DNA of 37,416 nt from Bradyrhizobium guangdongense (GTDB taxonomy: Bacteria > Pseudomonadota > Alphaproteobacteria > Rhizobiales > Xanthobacteraceae): positions 1-37,416 of the forward strand of contig NZ_PPPT01000169.1 of assembly GCF_006483445.1 (NCBI RefSeq), given 5' to 3'. Shown here one piece after another: positions 26,039 to 34,672 of the stretch. Each line of letters begins with the position of its first letter. Positions within the stretch are counted from its first letter, which is position 1. The notes under the pieces are model-generated. The model was given only the letters and a program-made list of their open reading frames with translations. It searched no databases and was not told the origin of the DNA. The translations under genes and the position numbers were made by a program.

Positions 26039-26376
26039 GATCGTCCGCCTCGTCGCCTGGATGGAGTCGCAGTTCCGTAATTTAACGTATGTCGCGCGCC
26101 GATTGAAACAGAACAACGCGCCCTGGACGGCGTTGCACCTGCGACATTGTCGGATGTCAAGTGCAAGGCATTCGTCGAAAGTCGGAATGGAAGTTCGCAC
26201 CGCGGCAAAATTTTGCGGGATTCGATCTCCGCTCTTGCATCGCTGCAACACTTTTCGCGCGTTTGAAGATGAATCGCGCTTTCGCTTGCGTTCATCGCTT
26301 GTATTTCACATCACACAGGCTCAAGATTGTTTTCAGAAGCAATACTCCGGTAACCAACCGGTCGGGGGCAGGCAAT
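26039..26376. other. Divergent intergenic region
   Basis: 338 bases between the HerA-like gene and the DUF2267-like gene, AT-rich around 26060-26110 and 26260-26350. It contains no frame with family features; it probably holds both promoters. Confidence 0.4.
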
Positions 26377-26742
26377 ATGGACGAGCTGATCGGGCGGCTG
26401 GCGTCAAGCGCCGGCATCGATAGTGCTGTCGCTGAAAAGACCGTCGGCATTATCCTGGGTTTCCTTCGCAATGAAGGTCCATCCGATAGCGTCCAGGCCC
26501 TGATCGACAACATTCCCGGTGCCGAGGCCGCGATTGCGGCAACGCAAGGCGGTGGCGGCCTGTCCCGGCTAATGGGTGGCGGCCTGATGGCCGTCGGTAC
26601 CCGGCTGATGGGTCTTGGTCTTGGCATGGCCGACATTCAGAAGATCGCCCGTGAACTTTTTCGCTTCGGCCGCGACAAAATCGGAGCGGATCAGATGGGC
26701 AAGATCATTGCGGGGACGCCGGGCCTCAGCCAGTTCGCCTGA
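26377..26742 (+). CDS. DUF2267-like small helical protein
   Basis: A 121-residue protein from ATG 26377, preceded by GGGGGCAGG; upstream in-frame codons look non-coding. MDELIGRLASSAGIDSAVAE then KTVGIILGFLRNEGPSDSVQ resembles half of a DUF2267 module. A Gly-rich middle (TQGGGGLSRLMGGGLMAVGT) follows, then FGRDKIGADQMGKIIAGTPG. Related rhizobial proteins have the same DELI start and GLSQF end, from memory. Function unknown. It is followed 22 bases later by the DUF4332 gene on the same strand. Confidence 0.75.
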   Translation: MDELIGRLASSAGIDSAVAEKTVGIILGFLRNEGPSDSVQALIDNIPGAEAAIAATQGGGGLSRLMGGGLMAVGTRLMGLGLGMADIQKIARELFRFGRDKIGADQMGKIIAGTPGLSQFA

Positions 26743-26764
26743 AGCGCTGATCACATCGAGTATC

Positions 26765-27172
26765 ATGACATATCCCATCTCAGACATTGAGGGCCTGTCG
26801 GTCTTCGCTGCGAGCAAGCTGAAGGCGCTCGGCATCCGCACGACCGACGCGCTGCTGGAAGCCGCCAGCACCGTGAAGGGCCGCAAGGCGCTCTCCGCCA
26901 AGACCGGCATCAGCGAGCAGCAGCTCCTGGAATGGGCCAATGTGTCCGACTACATGCGCATTCCCGGCATGGGCAAGGCCAAGATCGGCCTGGTGCGCGC
27001 CGCCGGCGTCACCACGGTGCGCGAGCTCGCCTACCGCAATCCCGCCCGCCTCGCCCAGAACATGCGCGACGTGAACGAGAAGAAGAAGCTCGTGCAACTG
27101 CTGCCGTCGGAAAAGGCGGTTGGCGACCTCATCGCAAAGGCGCGAAAGCTGCCGCCGAAGATCACGTACTGA
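26765..27172 (+). CDS. DUF4332 domain-containing protein (helix-hairpin-helix)
   Basis: A 135-residue protein. ISDIEGLSVFAASKLKALGI, TTDALLEAAS and IPGMGKAKIGLVRAAGVTTV are two helix-hairpin-helix-like units (IPGMGKAKIG is the Gly-hairpin), the DUF4332 layout. These motifs bind DNA backbones in other proteins, so DNA contact is possible, but the family is uncharacterised. A Lys/Arg-rich end (EKKKLVQLLPSE, ARKLPPKITY) would favour that. Eight bases after the stop begins a long inverted repeat that should end transcription. Confidence 0.85.
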   Translation: MTYPISDIEGLSVFAASKLKALGIRTTDALLEAASTVKGRKALSAKTGISEQQLLEWANVSDYMRIPGMGKAKIGLVRAAGVTTVRELAYRNPARLAQNMRDVNEKKKLVQLLPSEKAVGDLIAKARKLPPKITY

Positions 27173-27180
27173 TCCCCGTT

Positions 27181-27316
27181 CCGTCATCCTGAGGTGCGAG
27201 CCTTGCGATGCTTTCATCGCAAGGCGTAGCCTCGAAGGATGAACGGCCAAGATGCAGCAGCGGGGCCGTTCATCCTTCGAGGCCTCCGCTACGCTCCGGC
27301 GCCTCAGGATGACGGA
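27181..27316. repeat. Large dispersed inverted repeat (CCGTCATCCTGAGG type)
   Basis: Outer arms CCGTCATCCTGAGG and CCTCAGGATGACGG; inner perfect 20-base arms at 27229-27248 and 27264-27283 (GCCTCGAAGG... paired with ...CCTTCGAGGC). A common Bradyrhizobium repeat, from memory. It lies between DUF4332 and folP and is likely a terminator-like structure. Confidence 0.82.
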
Positions 27317-27371
27317 CCCAGGCCCCCCTTCCCGTCTTGACTCCACCTCCCCGACCGCGCAAAGCGACCGC

Positions 27372-28232
27372 ATGATCGCCTTGCCCTCACTGCCTGTCCC
27401 GCCGGCCGCTCGGAGCGGACATGCGACGCTGCGGGCGTTGCTGGAACGGCCCGTTCCGGCTGTCATGGGCGTGCTCAACATCACCCCGGATTCCTTCTCC
27501 GATGGCGGACAGTTCATCGCGCCAGAACAGGCGCTGATCCAGGCGCGGGCGATGGTCTCAGACGGCGCCGACATCATCGACATCGGCGCGGAGTCCACCC
27601 GTCCCTACAAGGGCGCCCAGCCGGTCACGGCGGACGAAGAGCTCGCGCGGCTCAAGCCGGTGCTGGCTGACGTGGTGGCGCTCGGCGTACCCGTCTCGAT
27701 CGACAGCATGAAATCGGAGGTCGTGGCCTGGGCGCTCGACCAGGGGGCTGCGATCGCCAACGACGTCTGGGGCTTGCAGCGCGATGCGGACATGGCCGCG
27801 CTCGTGGCCAGGCGCAAGGTGCCGGTCGTCGTCATGCATAACCGCGACAGCGTCGATCCCGCGCTCGATATCGTCAAGGACATGGTCGCATTCTTTCACC
27901 GCACGCTCGACATCGCGGCCAAGGCCGGAATTGCCCGTGCCGACATCGTGCTCGACCCCGGCATCGGCTTCGGCAAGACGCCTGAGCAGAGCATGATCGC
28001 GCTGGCGCGGCTCGACGCGCTCGGCACTTTCGGCCTGCCGGTCCTGGTCGGTGCCTCGCGCAAGCGCTTCATTGCGTCGGTGTCGCCCTCCGAGCCGCAA
28101 GACCGGCTCGGCGGCTCGATCGCCGCCCATGTCATCGCCGCGCAGCGCGGCGCGCGCATCATTCGGACCCATGACGTCGCCGCGACACTGCAGGCGCTGC
28201 GCGTGACGCAAGCCATCGAGAGCAAGAGATGA
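27372..28232 (+). CDS. folP: Dihydropteroate synthase
   Basis: A 286-residue enzyme from ATG 27372; the longer frame upstream runs through the repeat and is not coding. It joins p-aminobenzoate to hydroxymethyl-dihydropterin diphosphate. MGVLNITPDSFSDGG (32-46) is the N-terminal signature and DIIDIGAESTRP the second; later come PVSIDSMKSEV, IANDVWG, DIVLDPGIGFGKTPEQ and VLVGASRKRFI. Length is normal. It is the first gene of folP-folB-folK; its stop overlaps the folB start (ATGA). It is the classical sulfonamide target; I see no odd change in its signature motifs. Confidence 0.97.
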   Translation: MIALPSLPVPPAARSGHATLRALLERPVPAVMGVLNITPDSFSDGGQFIAPEQALIQARAMVSDGADIIDIGAESTRPYKGAQPVTADEELARLKPVLADVVALGVPVSIDSMKSEVVAWALDQGAAIANDVWGLQRDADMAALVARRKVPVVVMHNRDSVDPALDIVKDMVAFFHRTLDIAAKAGIARADIVLDPGIGFGKTPEQSMIALARLDALGTFGLPVLVGASRKRFIASVSPSEPQDRLGGSIAAHVIAAQRGARIIRTHDVAATLQALRVTQAIESKR

Positions 28233-28606
28233 CGGACACGATTTTCATCACGGGACTGTCGATCCACGCCCGCCACGGCGTGCTGGACCATGAGACCGAA
28301 GTCGGCCAGCGCTTTGTGATCGACCTCGAGCTCTACACCGATCTGTCGGAATCCTCCCGCACCGATCGCCTCGCCGATACCGTCTCCTACTCCGAGGTGG
28401 TCGCAACCACGACGGCGGCGTTCAAGAACACCAATTACAAGCTCTTGGAGCGCGCGGCCGGCGCGGTCGCCGACGCCATCCTGTCGCACTTCCCGCGCGT
28501 CCGCGCCGTCAAGGTCACCGTGCACAAGCCGCATGCGCCGATCGCCGCCATCTTCGACGATGTCGGCATCATGGTGACGCGCTCGCGGCATCCGACCCAC
28601 GGCTAG
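28229..28606 (+). CDS. folB: Dihydroneopterin aldolase
   Basis: A 125-residue enzyme that cleaves dihydroneopterin to hydroxymethyl-dihydropterin and glycolaldehyde. IFITGLSIHARHGVLDHETE is the conserved start (the HGV motif with E22 region), RFVIDLELYTDLSESSRTDR and DTVSYSEVV follow, and KVTVHKPHAPIAAIFDDVGI is the C-terminal strand pair with the Lys-Pro motif. Its ATG overlaps the folP stop by four bases and folK starts six bases after it, so the three genes are one operon in pathway order. Confidence 0.96.
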   Translation: MTDTIFITGLSIHARHGVLDHETEVGQRFVIDLELYTDLSESSRTDRLADTVSYSEVVATTTAAFKNTNYKLLERAAGAVADAILSHFPRVRAVKVTVHKPHAPIAAIFDDVGIMVTRSRHPTHG

Positions 28607-28611
28607 CCCGC

Positions 28612-29103
28612 ATGGCCAGCGCCCTCATCGCGCTCGGCGGCAATGTCGGCGATGTCCGCGCCACCTTCCAAAAGGCGATCGCCCATGTCTGCGGCATGGC
28701 GCAAGCCGCGCTGGTCGCGCGCTCCTCCGACTACACGACGCCGCCCTGGGGCGACGAGGACCAAGCCCCCTTCATTAATGCCTGCATCGAGATCGACACC
28801 GCCCTCGATCCGCATGCGCTGCTGTTCGTGATGCAGAAGGTCGAGCAGAGGTTCGGCCGTATCAGGACCAAGGATCGGCAATGGGGGCCGCGCACGCTCG
28901 ATCTCGACCTGATCGCCTATGACGACATCTCGCTTCAGAAGCCGGACCTGACGCTGCCGCATCCGCGCCTGTTCGAGCGCGCCTTCGTGCTGGTGCCACT
29001 GGCCGAAATCGCCCCCGATCGCCTGATTGGCGGTCGCAGGGTGCGCGATGCGCTGGCCAGCGTCTCAGCGCAAGGAATTGAGCGGCTGCCTGATACCGGT
29101 TAA
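28612..29103 (+). CDS. folK: 2-amino-4-hydroxy-6-hydroxymethyldihydropteridine diphosphokinase
   Basis: A 163-residue kinase that pyrophosphorylates hydroxymethyl-dihydropterin, supplying FolP. ALIALGGNVGDVRATFQKAI is the N-terminal signature; PPWGDEDQAPFINACIEIDT is the substrate loop; RFGRIRTKDRQWGPRTLDLD, with LIAYDD, contains the DLDLI metal-binding motif; LPHPRLFERAFVLVPLAEIA follows. Third gene of the folate operon. The hydrophilic C-terminus (ASVSAQGIERLPDTG) is normal for the family. Eighty-six bases separate it from the mutase gene, with a perfect 12-base palindrome (29124-29135) that may form part of a terminator. Confidence 0.96.
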   Translation: MASALIALGGNVGDVRATFQKAIAHVCGMAQAALVARSSDYTTPPWGDEDQAPFINACIEIDTALDPHALLFVMQKVEQRFGRIRTKDRQWGPRTLDLDLIAYDDISLQKPDLTLPHPRLFERAFVLVPLAEIAPDRLIGGRRVRDALASVSAQGIERLPDTG

Positions 29104-29189
29104 TCCAAGACAACCGTTTGCAGGGGCGGCCGCCCGTGGCATTTTACGGCCCAACAACGAGACGCTGATTTCAGGGAGCCCCCTGCCGA

Positions 29190-31061
29190 ATGACCGCCGT
29201 GACTGACGATCTGCCGCTGGCCGCCGACTTTCCAAAGGCCGATTACGACGACTGGCGCAAGCTGGTGGATGGCGTGCTGAAGGGTGCGCCGTTCGAAAAG
29301 CTCGTCGGCAAGACCTATGACGGAATCAAGATCGATCCGCTCTATGCGCGCGCCAAGGGTGCTGCGCCGGTGGCGGGCCGGGCCGCGGCTGCGCCCTGGC
29401 AGATCGTGCAGCGGATCGACCATCCCGATGCGGCACAGGCGAATGCGCAGGCGCTCACGGATCTGGAGAATGGCGCGACCGGGCTCTCGCTGGTGTTTGC
29501 CGGCGGCAATGGCAGCCATGGGTTCGGCCTGGAACCGAGCGCGGATGCGGTCGCGAAGGTGTTGCAGGGCATCCATCTCGACGCCGGCATCGGCATCGAG
29601 CTCGAGGTCGGCCCGCAGTCGCGGATGGCCGCGATCCATGTCGCGGAATATGTGAAGACGAGCGGCCTCGATCCAGCGGCCTGCAACATCCGCTTCGGGC
29701 TCGATCCGCTGGCCGCAGGCGCGGTGTGGGGTCATAGCCCCTACACCTGGGACGAGATCGCGCCCGCCGTGACGGGTGCCATCAAGGGGCTCGCCGCACT
29801 CGGCTTCAAGGGACCCTTTGCCTCGGCCGATGGCCGCGTGATCCATGACGCCGGTGGATCGGAAGTGCAGGAACTCGCCTTCGTGCTCGCCTGCGGCATT
29901 GCCTATCTGCGCGCGATCGAAGCGGCCGGCATTCCGCTCGAACAGGCGCAAGGCATGGTCTATGCGCGTCTCGCCGCCGATGCCGACCAGTTTTTGACTA
30001 TGGCGAAATTTCGCGCATTGCGGTTGCTGTGGTCGCGCATCGAGGCTGCCTGCGGGCTGACGCCAAAGCCGCTGTTCATCGCGGCCGACACCGCCTGGCG
30101 CATGCTGACCCAGCGCGACCCCTATGTGAACATGCTGCGTGCGACCATGGCGACGTTCGCCGCCGGCCTTGCCGGCGCCAACGCGATCACCGTGCTGCCG
30201 CATACGCTCGCGCTCGGCCTGCCCGATCCCTTTGCACGGCGCGTGGCGCGCAACACGCAGCTTCTGCTGCTGGAGGAAAGCAATCTTGCGAAGGTCAGCG
30301 ATCCCGCGGCAGGCGCCGGCGGCATCGAGGCGCTGACGTCGGAACTCTGCAACGCGGCCTGGGCGCTGTTCCAGGAGACCGAGAAAGCCGGCGGCGCATT
30401 TGCGGCGCTCCAGCAAGGCCTGATCCAGGGCAAGGTGGCGGCCACGCGCAAGGCGCGCGAAGCCAACATCGCAAAACGCCGCGACGTGCTGACCGGCGCG
30501 AGCGAGTTTCCGAACCTGCATGAGAGCGAAGTATCGGTGCTGAAGGCAACGCCGATCGCGCTTGCTCCTTACGGCGAGCAAAAGTTCAAGTTCGATGCGC
30601 TGCCGCCGATGCGGCTCGCCGAGCCGTTCGAGGCCTTGCGCGACAAGTCGGACGCGGCACTGAAAGCCCGCGGCGCACGGCCAAAGGTGTTCCTGGCGAA
30701 CCTCGGCACACCCGCCGATTTCACGGCGCGCGCGACGTTTGCAAAAAGCTTTTTCGAGGCCGGCGGCATCGAGGCCGTCGACAGCGCCGGATTTGCCGAT
30801 CCCGCGCAGCTTGCCGCCGCATACAAGGCGTCTGGTGCCGAGCTCGCCTGCCTCTGTTCCAGCGACAAGGTCTATGCAGACCACGCGGAAACTTCAGCCA
30901 AGGCCCTGCAAGCGGCCGGCGCGAGACATATCTATCTGGCAGGCCGGCCGGCAGAGGCCGAAGCCGCGCTTCGGGCCGCCGGCGTCACCGGCTTCGTCTT
31001 TGCCGGCGGCGATGCACTTGCAACGCTGCAAGACGCCTATCGACGGATGGAACAGGCATGA
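29190..31061 (+). CDS. mutA: Methylmalonyl-CoA mutase small (beta) subunit
   Basis: A 623-residue non-catalytic partner of the B12 enzyme that turns methylmalonyl-CoA into succinyl-CoA. LPLAADFPKADYDDWRKLVD is the usual N-terminus; a TIM-barrel region follows (GATGLSLVFAGGNGSHGFGL; TAWRMLTQRDPYVNMLRATM; ITVLPHTLALGLPDPFARRV). The C-terminal flavodoxin-like domain (PKVFLANLGTPADFTARATF) lacks the cobalamin DxHxxG motif, as expected for the beta subunit. AGGG lies 12 bases upstream of the ATG. It overlaps the GFA gene by four bases and the large subunit follows, so the three are one operon. Confidence 0.93.
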   Translation: MTAVTDDLPLAADFPKADYDDWRKLVDGVLKGAPFEKLVGKTYDGIKIDPLYARAKGAAPVAGRAAAAPWQIVQRIDHPDAAQANAQALTDLENGATGLSLVFAGGNGSHGFGLEPSADAVAKVLQGIHLDAGIGIELEVGPQSRMAAIHVAEYVKTSGLDPAACNIRFGLDPLAAGAVWGHSPYTWDEIAPAVTGAIKGLAALGFKGPFASADGRVIHDAGGSEVQELAFVLACGIAYLRAIEAAGIPLEQAQGMVYARLAADADQFLTMAKFRALRLLWSRIEAACGLTPKPLFIAADTAWRMLTQRDPYVNMLRATMATFAAGLAGANAITVLPHTLALGLPDPFARRVARNTQLLLLEESNLAKVSDPAAGAGGIEALTSELCNAAWALFQETEKAGGAFAALQQGLIQGKVAATRKAREANIAKRRDVLTGASEFPNLHESEVSVLKATPIALAPYGEQKFKFDALPPMRLAEPFEALRDKSDAALKARGARPKVFLANLGTPADFTARATFAKSFFEAGGIEAVDSAGFADPAQLAAAYKASGAELACLCSSDKVYADHAETSAKALQAAGARHIYLAGRPAEAEAALRAAGVTGFVFAGGDALATLQDAYRRMEQA

Positions 31062-31522
31062 CCGAACCAGCAAAGAACGTTCTCACCGGCGGGTGCCAAT
31101 GCGGTGCAATCCGCTTCGCGCTCTCGGCTCCGCCGGCCAAGATCAGCATCTGCCATTGCCGGATGTGCCAGAAGGCGACGGCCGCACCGTTTGCCTCCTA
31201 CGCCGATATCGAGCATGGCGACTTCAAATGGACCAAGGGCAAGCCGGCCGCGTTCCAGTCGTCCTCGATCGCGATGCGCGACTTCTGCGCCGACTGCGGC
31301 ACGCCGCTCTCCTTCCGCCGCATCGACGGCCCCCGCATCGAGATTTTGACCGGCGCGTTCGACCGCCCCGACAGGATCGTGCCGACGCGGCAATATGGAA
31401 CGGAGTCCCGCCTCGGCTGGGTGGTCGGCATCGCCAATCTGCCGAGCCAGACCACGCTGCAGAATTACGGGCCGGAGAAGATGGCGACCATCAGCAGCCA
31501 TCAGCATCCGGACCATGACTGA
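31058..31522 (+). CDS. GFA family (CENP-V/GFA-type) zinc protein
   Basis: A 154-residue protein with the three Cys clusters of the GFA fold: Cys13/Cys15 (GGCQCGAIRF), Cys32/Cys34/Cys37 (ICHCRMCQKA) and Cys77/Cys80 (DFCADCGTPLSF). These bind two zinc ions. The founding member was named glutathione-dependent formaldehyde-activating enzyme, but most family members have no proven activity. It starts inside the end of mutA (ATGA overlap) and is followed 35 bases later by the large mutase subunit. A link to methylmalonyl-CoA metabolism is only positional. Confidence 0.93.
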   Translation: MTEPAKNVLTGGCQCGAIRFALSAPPAKISICHCRMCQKATAAPFASYADIEHGDFKWTKGKPAAFQSSSIAMRDFCADCGTPLSFRRIDGPRIEILTGAFDRPDRIVPTRQYGTESRLGWVVGIANLPSQTTLQNYGPEKMATISSHQHPDHD

Positions 31523-31557
31523 GACCTGACGCGCTCACCTATGATATGGTTGGAACC

Positions 31558-33714
31558 ATGAGCCGCATTCCCAATTTCGCCGATGTCGCCTTCGAAAGAG
31601 TTGCCACGACAGCACCGGGGGGCAGCGCCGAGCCGTGGCTGACGCCTGAAGGCATTCCGGTTAAGTCAGCCTATGGCGAAGCCGATCTCGCGGGCCTCGA
31701 TTTCCTCGAGACGTATCCGGGTATCGCGCCCTATCTGCGCGGCCCCTACCCGACCATGTATGTCAACCAGCCCTGGACGGTCCGGCAATATGCCGGCTTC
31801 TCCACGGCGGAGGATTCCAACGCGTTCTATCGCCGTAACCTCGCGGCGGGACAGAAGGGTCTCTCGGTCGCGTTCGATCTCGCGACCCACCGCGGCTACG
31901 ATTCCGATCATCCGCGGGTTGCCGGCGACGTCGGCATGGCCGGCGTGGCCATCGATTCCATCTACGACATGCGCACGCTGTTTGCGGGCATTCCGCTCGA
32001 CCAGATGAGCGTGTCCATGACCATGAACGGCGCGGTGCTGCCGATCCTCGCGCTCTATGTCGCAGCCGCCGGCGAACAAGGCGTGCCGCCGGAGAAGCTG
32101 TCGGGCACCATTCAGAACGACATTCTGAAAGAGTTCATGGTGCGCAACACCTATATCTATCCGCCTGCTCCCTCGATGCGGATCATCTCCGACATCTTCG
32201 CCTTCACCTCGCAAAAGATGCCGAAATACAACTCGATCTCGATCTCCGGCTACCACATGCAGGAGGCCGGGGCGACGCAGGACCTCGAGCTCGCCTACAC
32301 GCTCGCCGACGGCGTCGAATATCTGCGCGCCGGTCTTGCCGCAGGCCTCGACGTCGATCGCTTCGCGCCGCGGCTGTCGTTCTTCTGGGCGATTGGCATG
32401 AACTTCTTCATGGAAGTCGCCAAGATGCGCGCCGCGCGGCTGCTCTGGGCGAAGCTGCTGAAGCCGTTCGGTCCGAACGACCCGCGCTCGCTATCGCTGC
32501 GCACGCATTGCCAAACCTCCGGCTGGTCGCTGACCGCGCAGGACGTCTTCAACAACGTGATGCGCACGACCGTGGAAGCGATGGCGGCCACGCAGGGCCA
32601 TACGCAGTCGTTGCACACCAACGCACTCGACGAAGCCTTGGCGCTGCCGACCGACTTCTCCGCCCGCATCGCCCGCAACACGCAGCTCTTCCTGCAGCAG
32701 GAAAGCGGCACCACGCGGATCATCGATCCCTGGGGCGGCTCCTATTATGTCGAGCGGCTGACGCGCGACCTCGCGGCAAAGGCCTGGGGCCACATCCAGG
32801 AGGTCGAGGAGCTCGGCGGCATGGCCAAGGCCATCGAGGCCGGCGTGCCAAAACTGCGCATCGAGGAGGCCTCCGCCAAGACGCAGGCGCGCATCGATGC
32901 CGGCCGGCAGGCGGTGATCGGCGTCAACAAATACAAGCCGTCGGACGAAACTCCGATCGACATTTTGAAGGTCGACAACACCAACGTACGGCGGCTGCAG
33001 ATCGACAAGCTGACGCGGCTGAAGAGCGAGCGCAGCCAAAAGGACGTCGATGCAGCACTCGCCGCAATCACGCGCTCGGCCGGCGAAGGCAACGGCAACC
33101 TGCTCGCGCTCGCGATCGACGCGGCGCGGGCGAAGGCCACCGTCGGCGAAATCTCCGACGCGATGGAAAAGGTCTTTGGCCGCCACCGCGCCGAGATCAA
33201 GTCCATCACCGGCGTCTACAAGCGGGAGGCGTCCAGCATGGGCAGCCAGGTCGAGAAGATTCAGGCGCTGATCGACGCGTTCGAGGAAGCCGAGGGCCGC
33301 CGGCCCCGCATCCTCGTCGCAAAAATCGGCCAGGACGGCCACGACCGTGGCCAGAAGGTGATCGCGTCGGCTTTCGCCGATATCGGTTTCGACGTCGACA
33401 TCGGACCGCTGTTTGCCACCGCCGACGAGGCCGCGCGACAGGCCGTCGAGAACGACGTGCATATTCTCGGCGTCTCCTCGCTCGCGGCCGCACATCTGAC
33501 TGCCGTGCCGGAGCTGAAGGCCGCGCTGAAGAAGCAGGGCCGCGACGACATCATGATCATCGTCGGCGGCGTGGTGCCGCCGCAGGACTATGACGCGCTC
33601 TACAAGTCCGGGGCGGAAGCAATCTTCCCGCCGGGCACGGTGATCGCCGAGGCCGCCGAAGAGCTGATCCACAAGCTCAACATTCGCCTCGGGCACAGCG
33701 AGGCGGCGGAATAA
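31558..33714 (+). CDS. scpA: Methylmalonyl-CoA mutase large (alpha) subunit
   Basis: A 718-residue adenosylcobalamin enzyme converting methylmalonyl-CoA to succinyl-CoA in propionate breakdown. Start taken at ATG 31558 (MSRIPNFADVAFE), just after GGAA; ATG 31546 would add four residues. The substrate barrel shows YPTMYVNQPWTVRQYAGFST, FDLATHRGYDSDHPRVAGDV and SISGYHMQEAGATQDLELAY. The C-terminal B12 domain (about 580-710) carries QDGHDRGQKV with the cobalt-ligand His595, then LGVSSLAAAHL and IIVGGVVPPQDYDAL. Normal length. Third gene of the mutase operon; the G-protein chaperone MeaB and the epimerase are not in the window. Confidence 0.97.
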   Translation: MSRIPNFADVAFERVATTAPGGSAEPWLTPEGIPVKSAYGEADLAGLDFLETYPGIAPYLRGPYPTMYVNQPWTVRQYAGFSTAEDSNAFYRRNLAAGQKGLSVAFDLATHRGYDSDHPRVAGDVGMAGVAIDSIYDMRTLFAGIPLDQMSVSMTMNGAVLPILALYVAAAGEQGVPPEKLSGTIQNDILKEFMVRNTYIYPPAPSMRIISDIFAFTSQKMPKYNSISISGYHMQEAGATQDLELAYTLADGVEYLRAGLAAGLDVDRFAPRLSFFWAIGMNFFMEVAKMRAARLLWAKLLKPFGPNDPRSLSLRTHCQTSGWSLTAQDVFNNVMRTTVEAMAATQGHTQSLHTNALDEALALPTDFSARIARNTQLFLQQESGTTRIIDPWGGSYYVERLTRDLAAKAWGHIQEVEELGGMAKAIEAGVPKLRIEEASAKTQARIDAGRQAVIGVNKYKPSDETPIDILKVDNTNVRRLQIDKLTRLKSERSQKDVDAALAAITRSAGEGNGNLLALAIDAARAKATVGEISDAMEKVFGRHRAEIKSITGVYKREASSMGSQVEKIQALIDAFEEAEGRRPRILVAKIGQDGHDRGQKVIASAFADIGFDVDIGPLFATADEAARQAVENDVHILGVSSLAAAHLTAVPELKAALKKQGRDDIMIIVGGVVPPQDYDALYKSGAEAIFPPGTVIAEAAEELIHKLNIRLGHSEAAE

Positions 33715-33765
33715 TCCAGCAATGGTACGCCCTCCGGCATGAACCCGGGGGGCCTGATGTTGCGA

Positions 33766-33795
33766 CCAACGGCAATGGGACCGTTGGCCGTTTTG
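33766..33795 (+). terminator. Probable terminator of the mutase operon
   Basis: CCAACGG (33766-33772) pairs with CCGTTGG (33781-33787) over an eight-base loop and is followed by CCGTTTT. It lies 52 bases after the large-subunit stop. Confidence 0.6.
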
Positions 33796-33840
33796 CATCC
33801 GTTCATCTCGTGGCGTTTATCCCTCAGCAGACTTCCCGGA

Positions 33841-34665
33841 ATGAGCGTGATGTCCATGATCACTGAATCGAAATCAGGCCACGCCGGATCGGCCCTGCGC
33901 ATGGTCGCCATTGTCTCGGCCATGATCGCCCTCGCCTCACCCTTGCGCGCCGCCGAGCCAAAGCCCGACGCCATCATCAAGACCCAATCGGTCAGGGCCA
34001 CCGTCCTCCTCGACGACAAGATCAAGGCCGATCCGGCGCTGTCAGCCGACTGCCTTGCCGAGGGCAAGAAGTGGATGGAGAAGAACGCCGCTGAGGCTGC
34101 TGCCTCCCGCAAGAGCGATCCACAATTCTTCAAGGATGGCGGCTGGGAGTTCGAGCGCAAATACTCGGTCCGCTCCGTCGTCGCTGACCGCTATGTCAGC
34201 ATTGTCCGCGACGACTACATGGACACCCACGCGGCCCATCCCAATTCCGACGTCAACACCATCCTGTGGGACAAGACGGCCGCCAAGCGCATCTCGATCC
34301 GCCCGTTCTTCACCGAGACTGCCGATAATGGCGCGACCATGAACGCCATGCAGAAGGCGGTCCTCACCTCGCTGAAGATCGAGAAGAAGAAGCGCGATGC
34401 CGGTGAGACCGCGACCAATGACTGGTTCAAGGACGTCCAGCCGAGCCTGCTCAAGATCGGCGCGGTGACGCTCGCGCCTTCGACCGAGGCGGGCAAGAGT
34501 TCCGGGCTCACCTTCCACTATCCGCCCTATGCGGTCGGCCCCTATGCCGAAGGTCAGTACGTCGCCTTCGTGCCGTGGGAGACGCTGAAGCCGTACCTCA
34601 CGCCGGAAGGCGCGCGCATTTTTGGCGGTGCGCGACCGAAGGGTGACGACGACAGCGGGCAGTAA
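33841..34665 (+). CDS. Exported DUF3298/RsiV-like protein
   Basis: A 274-residue exported protein. The start could be ATG 33841, 33850 or 33856; I use 33841 because GGA precedes it, but none has a strong ribosome binding site. A signal peptide follows (MVAIVSAMIALASPLRAAEP, with the AxA cleavage site). The mature part has the DUF4163-like segment KYSVRSVVADRYVSIVRDDY and the DUF3298 domain: AAHPNSDVNTILWDKTAAKR then the C-terminal FHYPPYAVGPYAEGQYVAFV and PWETLKPYLTPEGARIF. RsiV and PdaC carry this domain and bind lysozyme or cell wall. A periplasmic role in wall sensing or stress is possible. No sigma factor gene adjoins it. Confidence 0.83.
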   Translation: MSVMSMITESKSGHAGSALRMVAIVSAMIALASPLRAAEPKPDAIIKTQSVRATVLLDDKIKADPALSADCLAEGKKWMEKNAAEAAASRKSDPQFFKDGGWEFERKYSVRSVVADRYVSIVRDDYMDTHAAHPNSDVNTILWDKTAAKRISIRPFFTETADNGATMNAMQKAVLTSLKIEKKKRDAGETATNDWFKDVQPSLLKIGAVTLAPSTEAGKSSGLTFHYPPYAVGPYAEGQYVAFVPWETLKPYLTPEGARIFGGARPKGDDDSGQ

Positions 34666-34672
34666 GGCGCTG

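Noticed and set aside
29100..30884. Minus-strand frame of 594 residues opposite mutA
   Set aside because: Shadow of the mutase small subunit, which is unmistakable on the plus strand.
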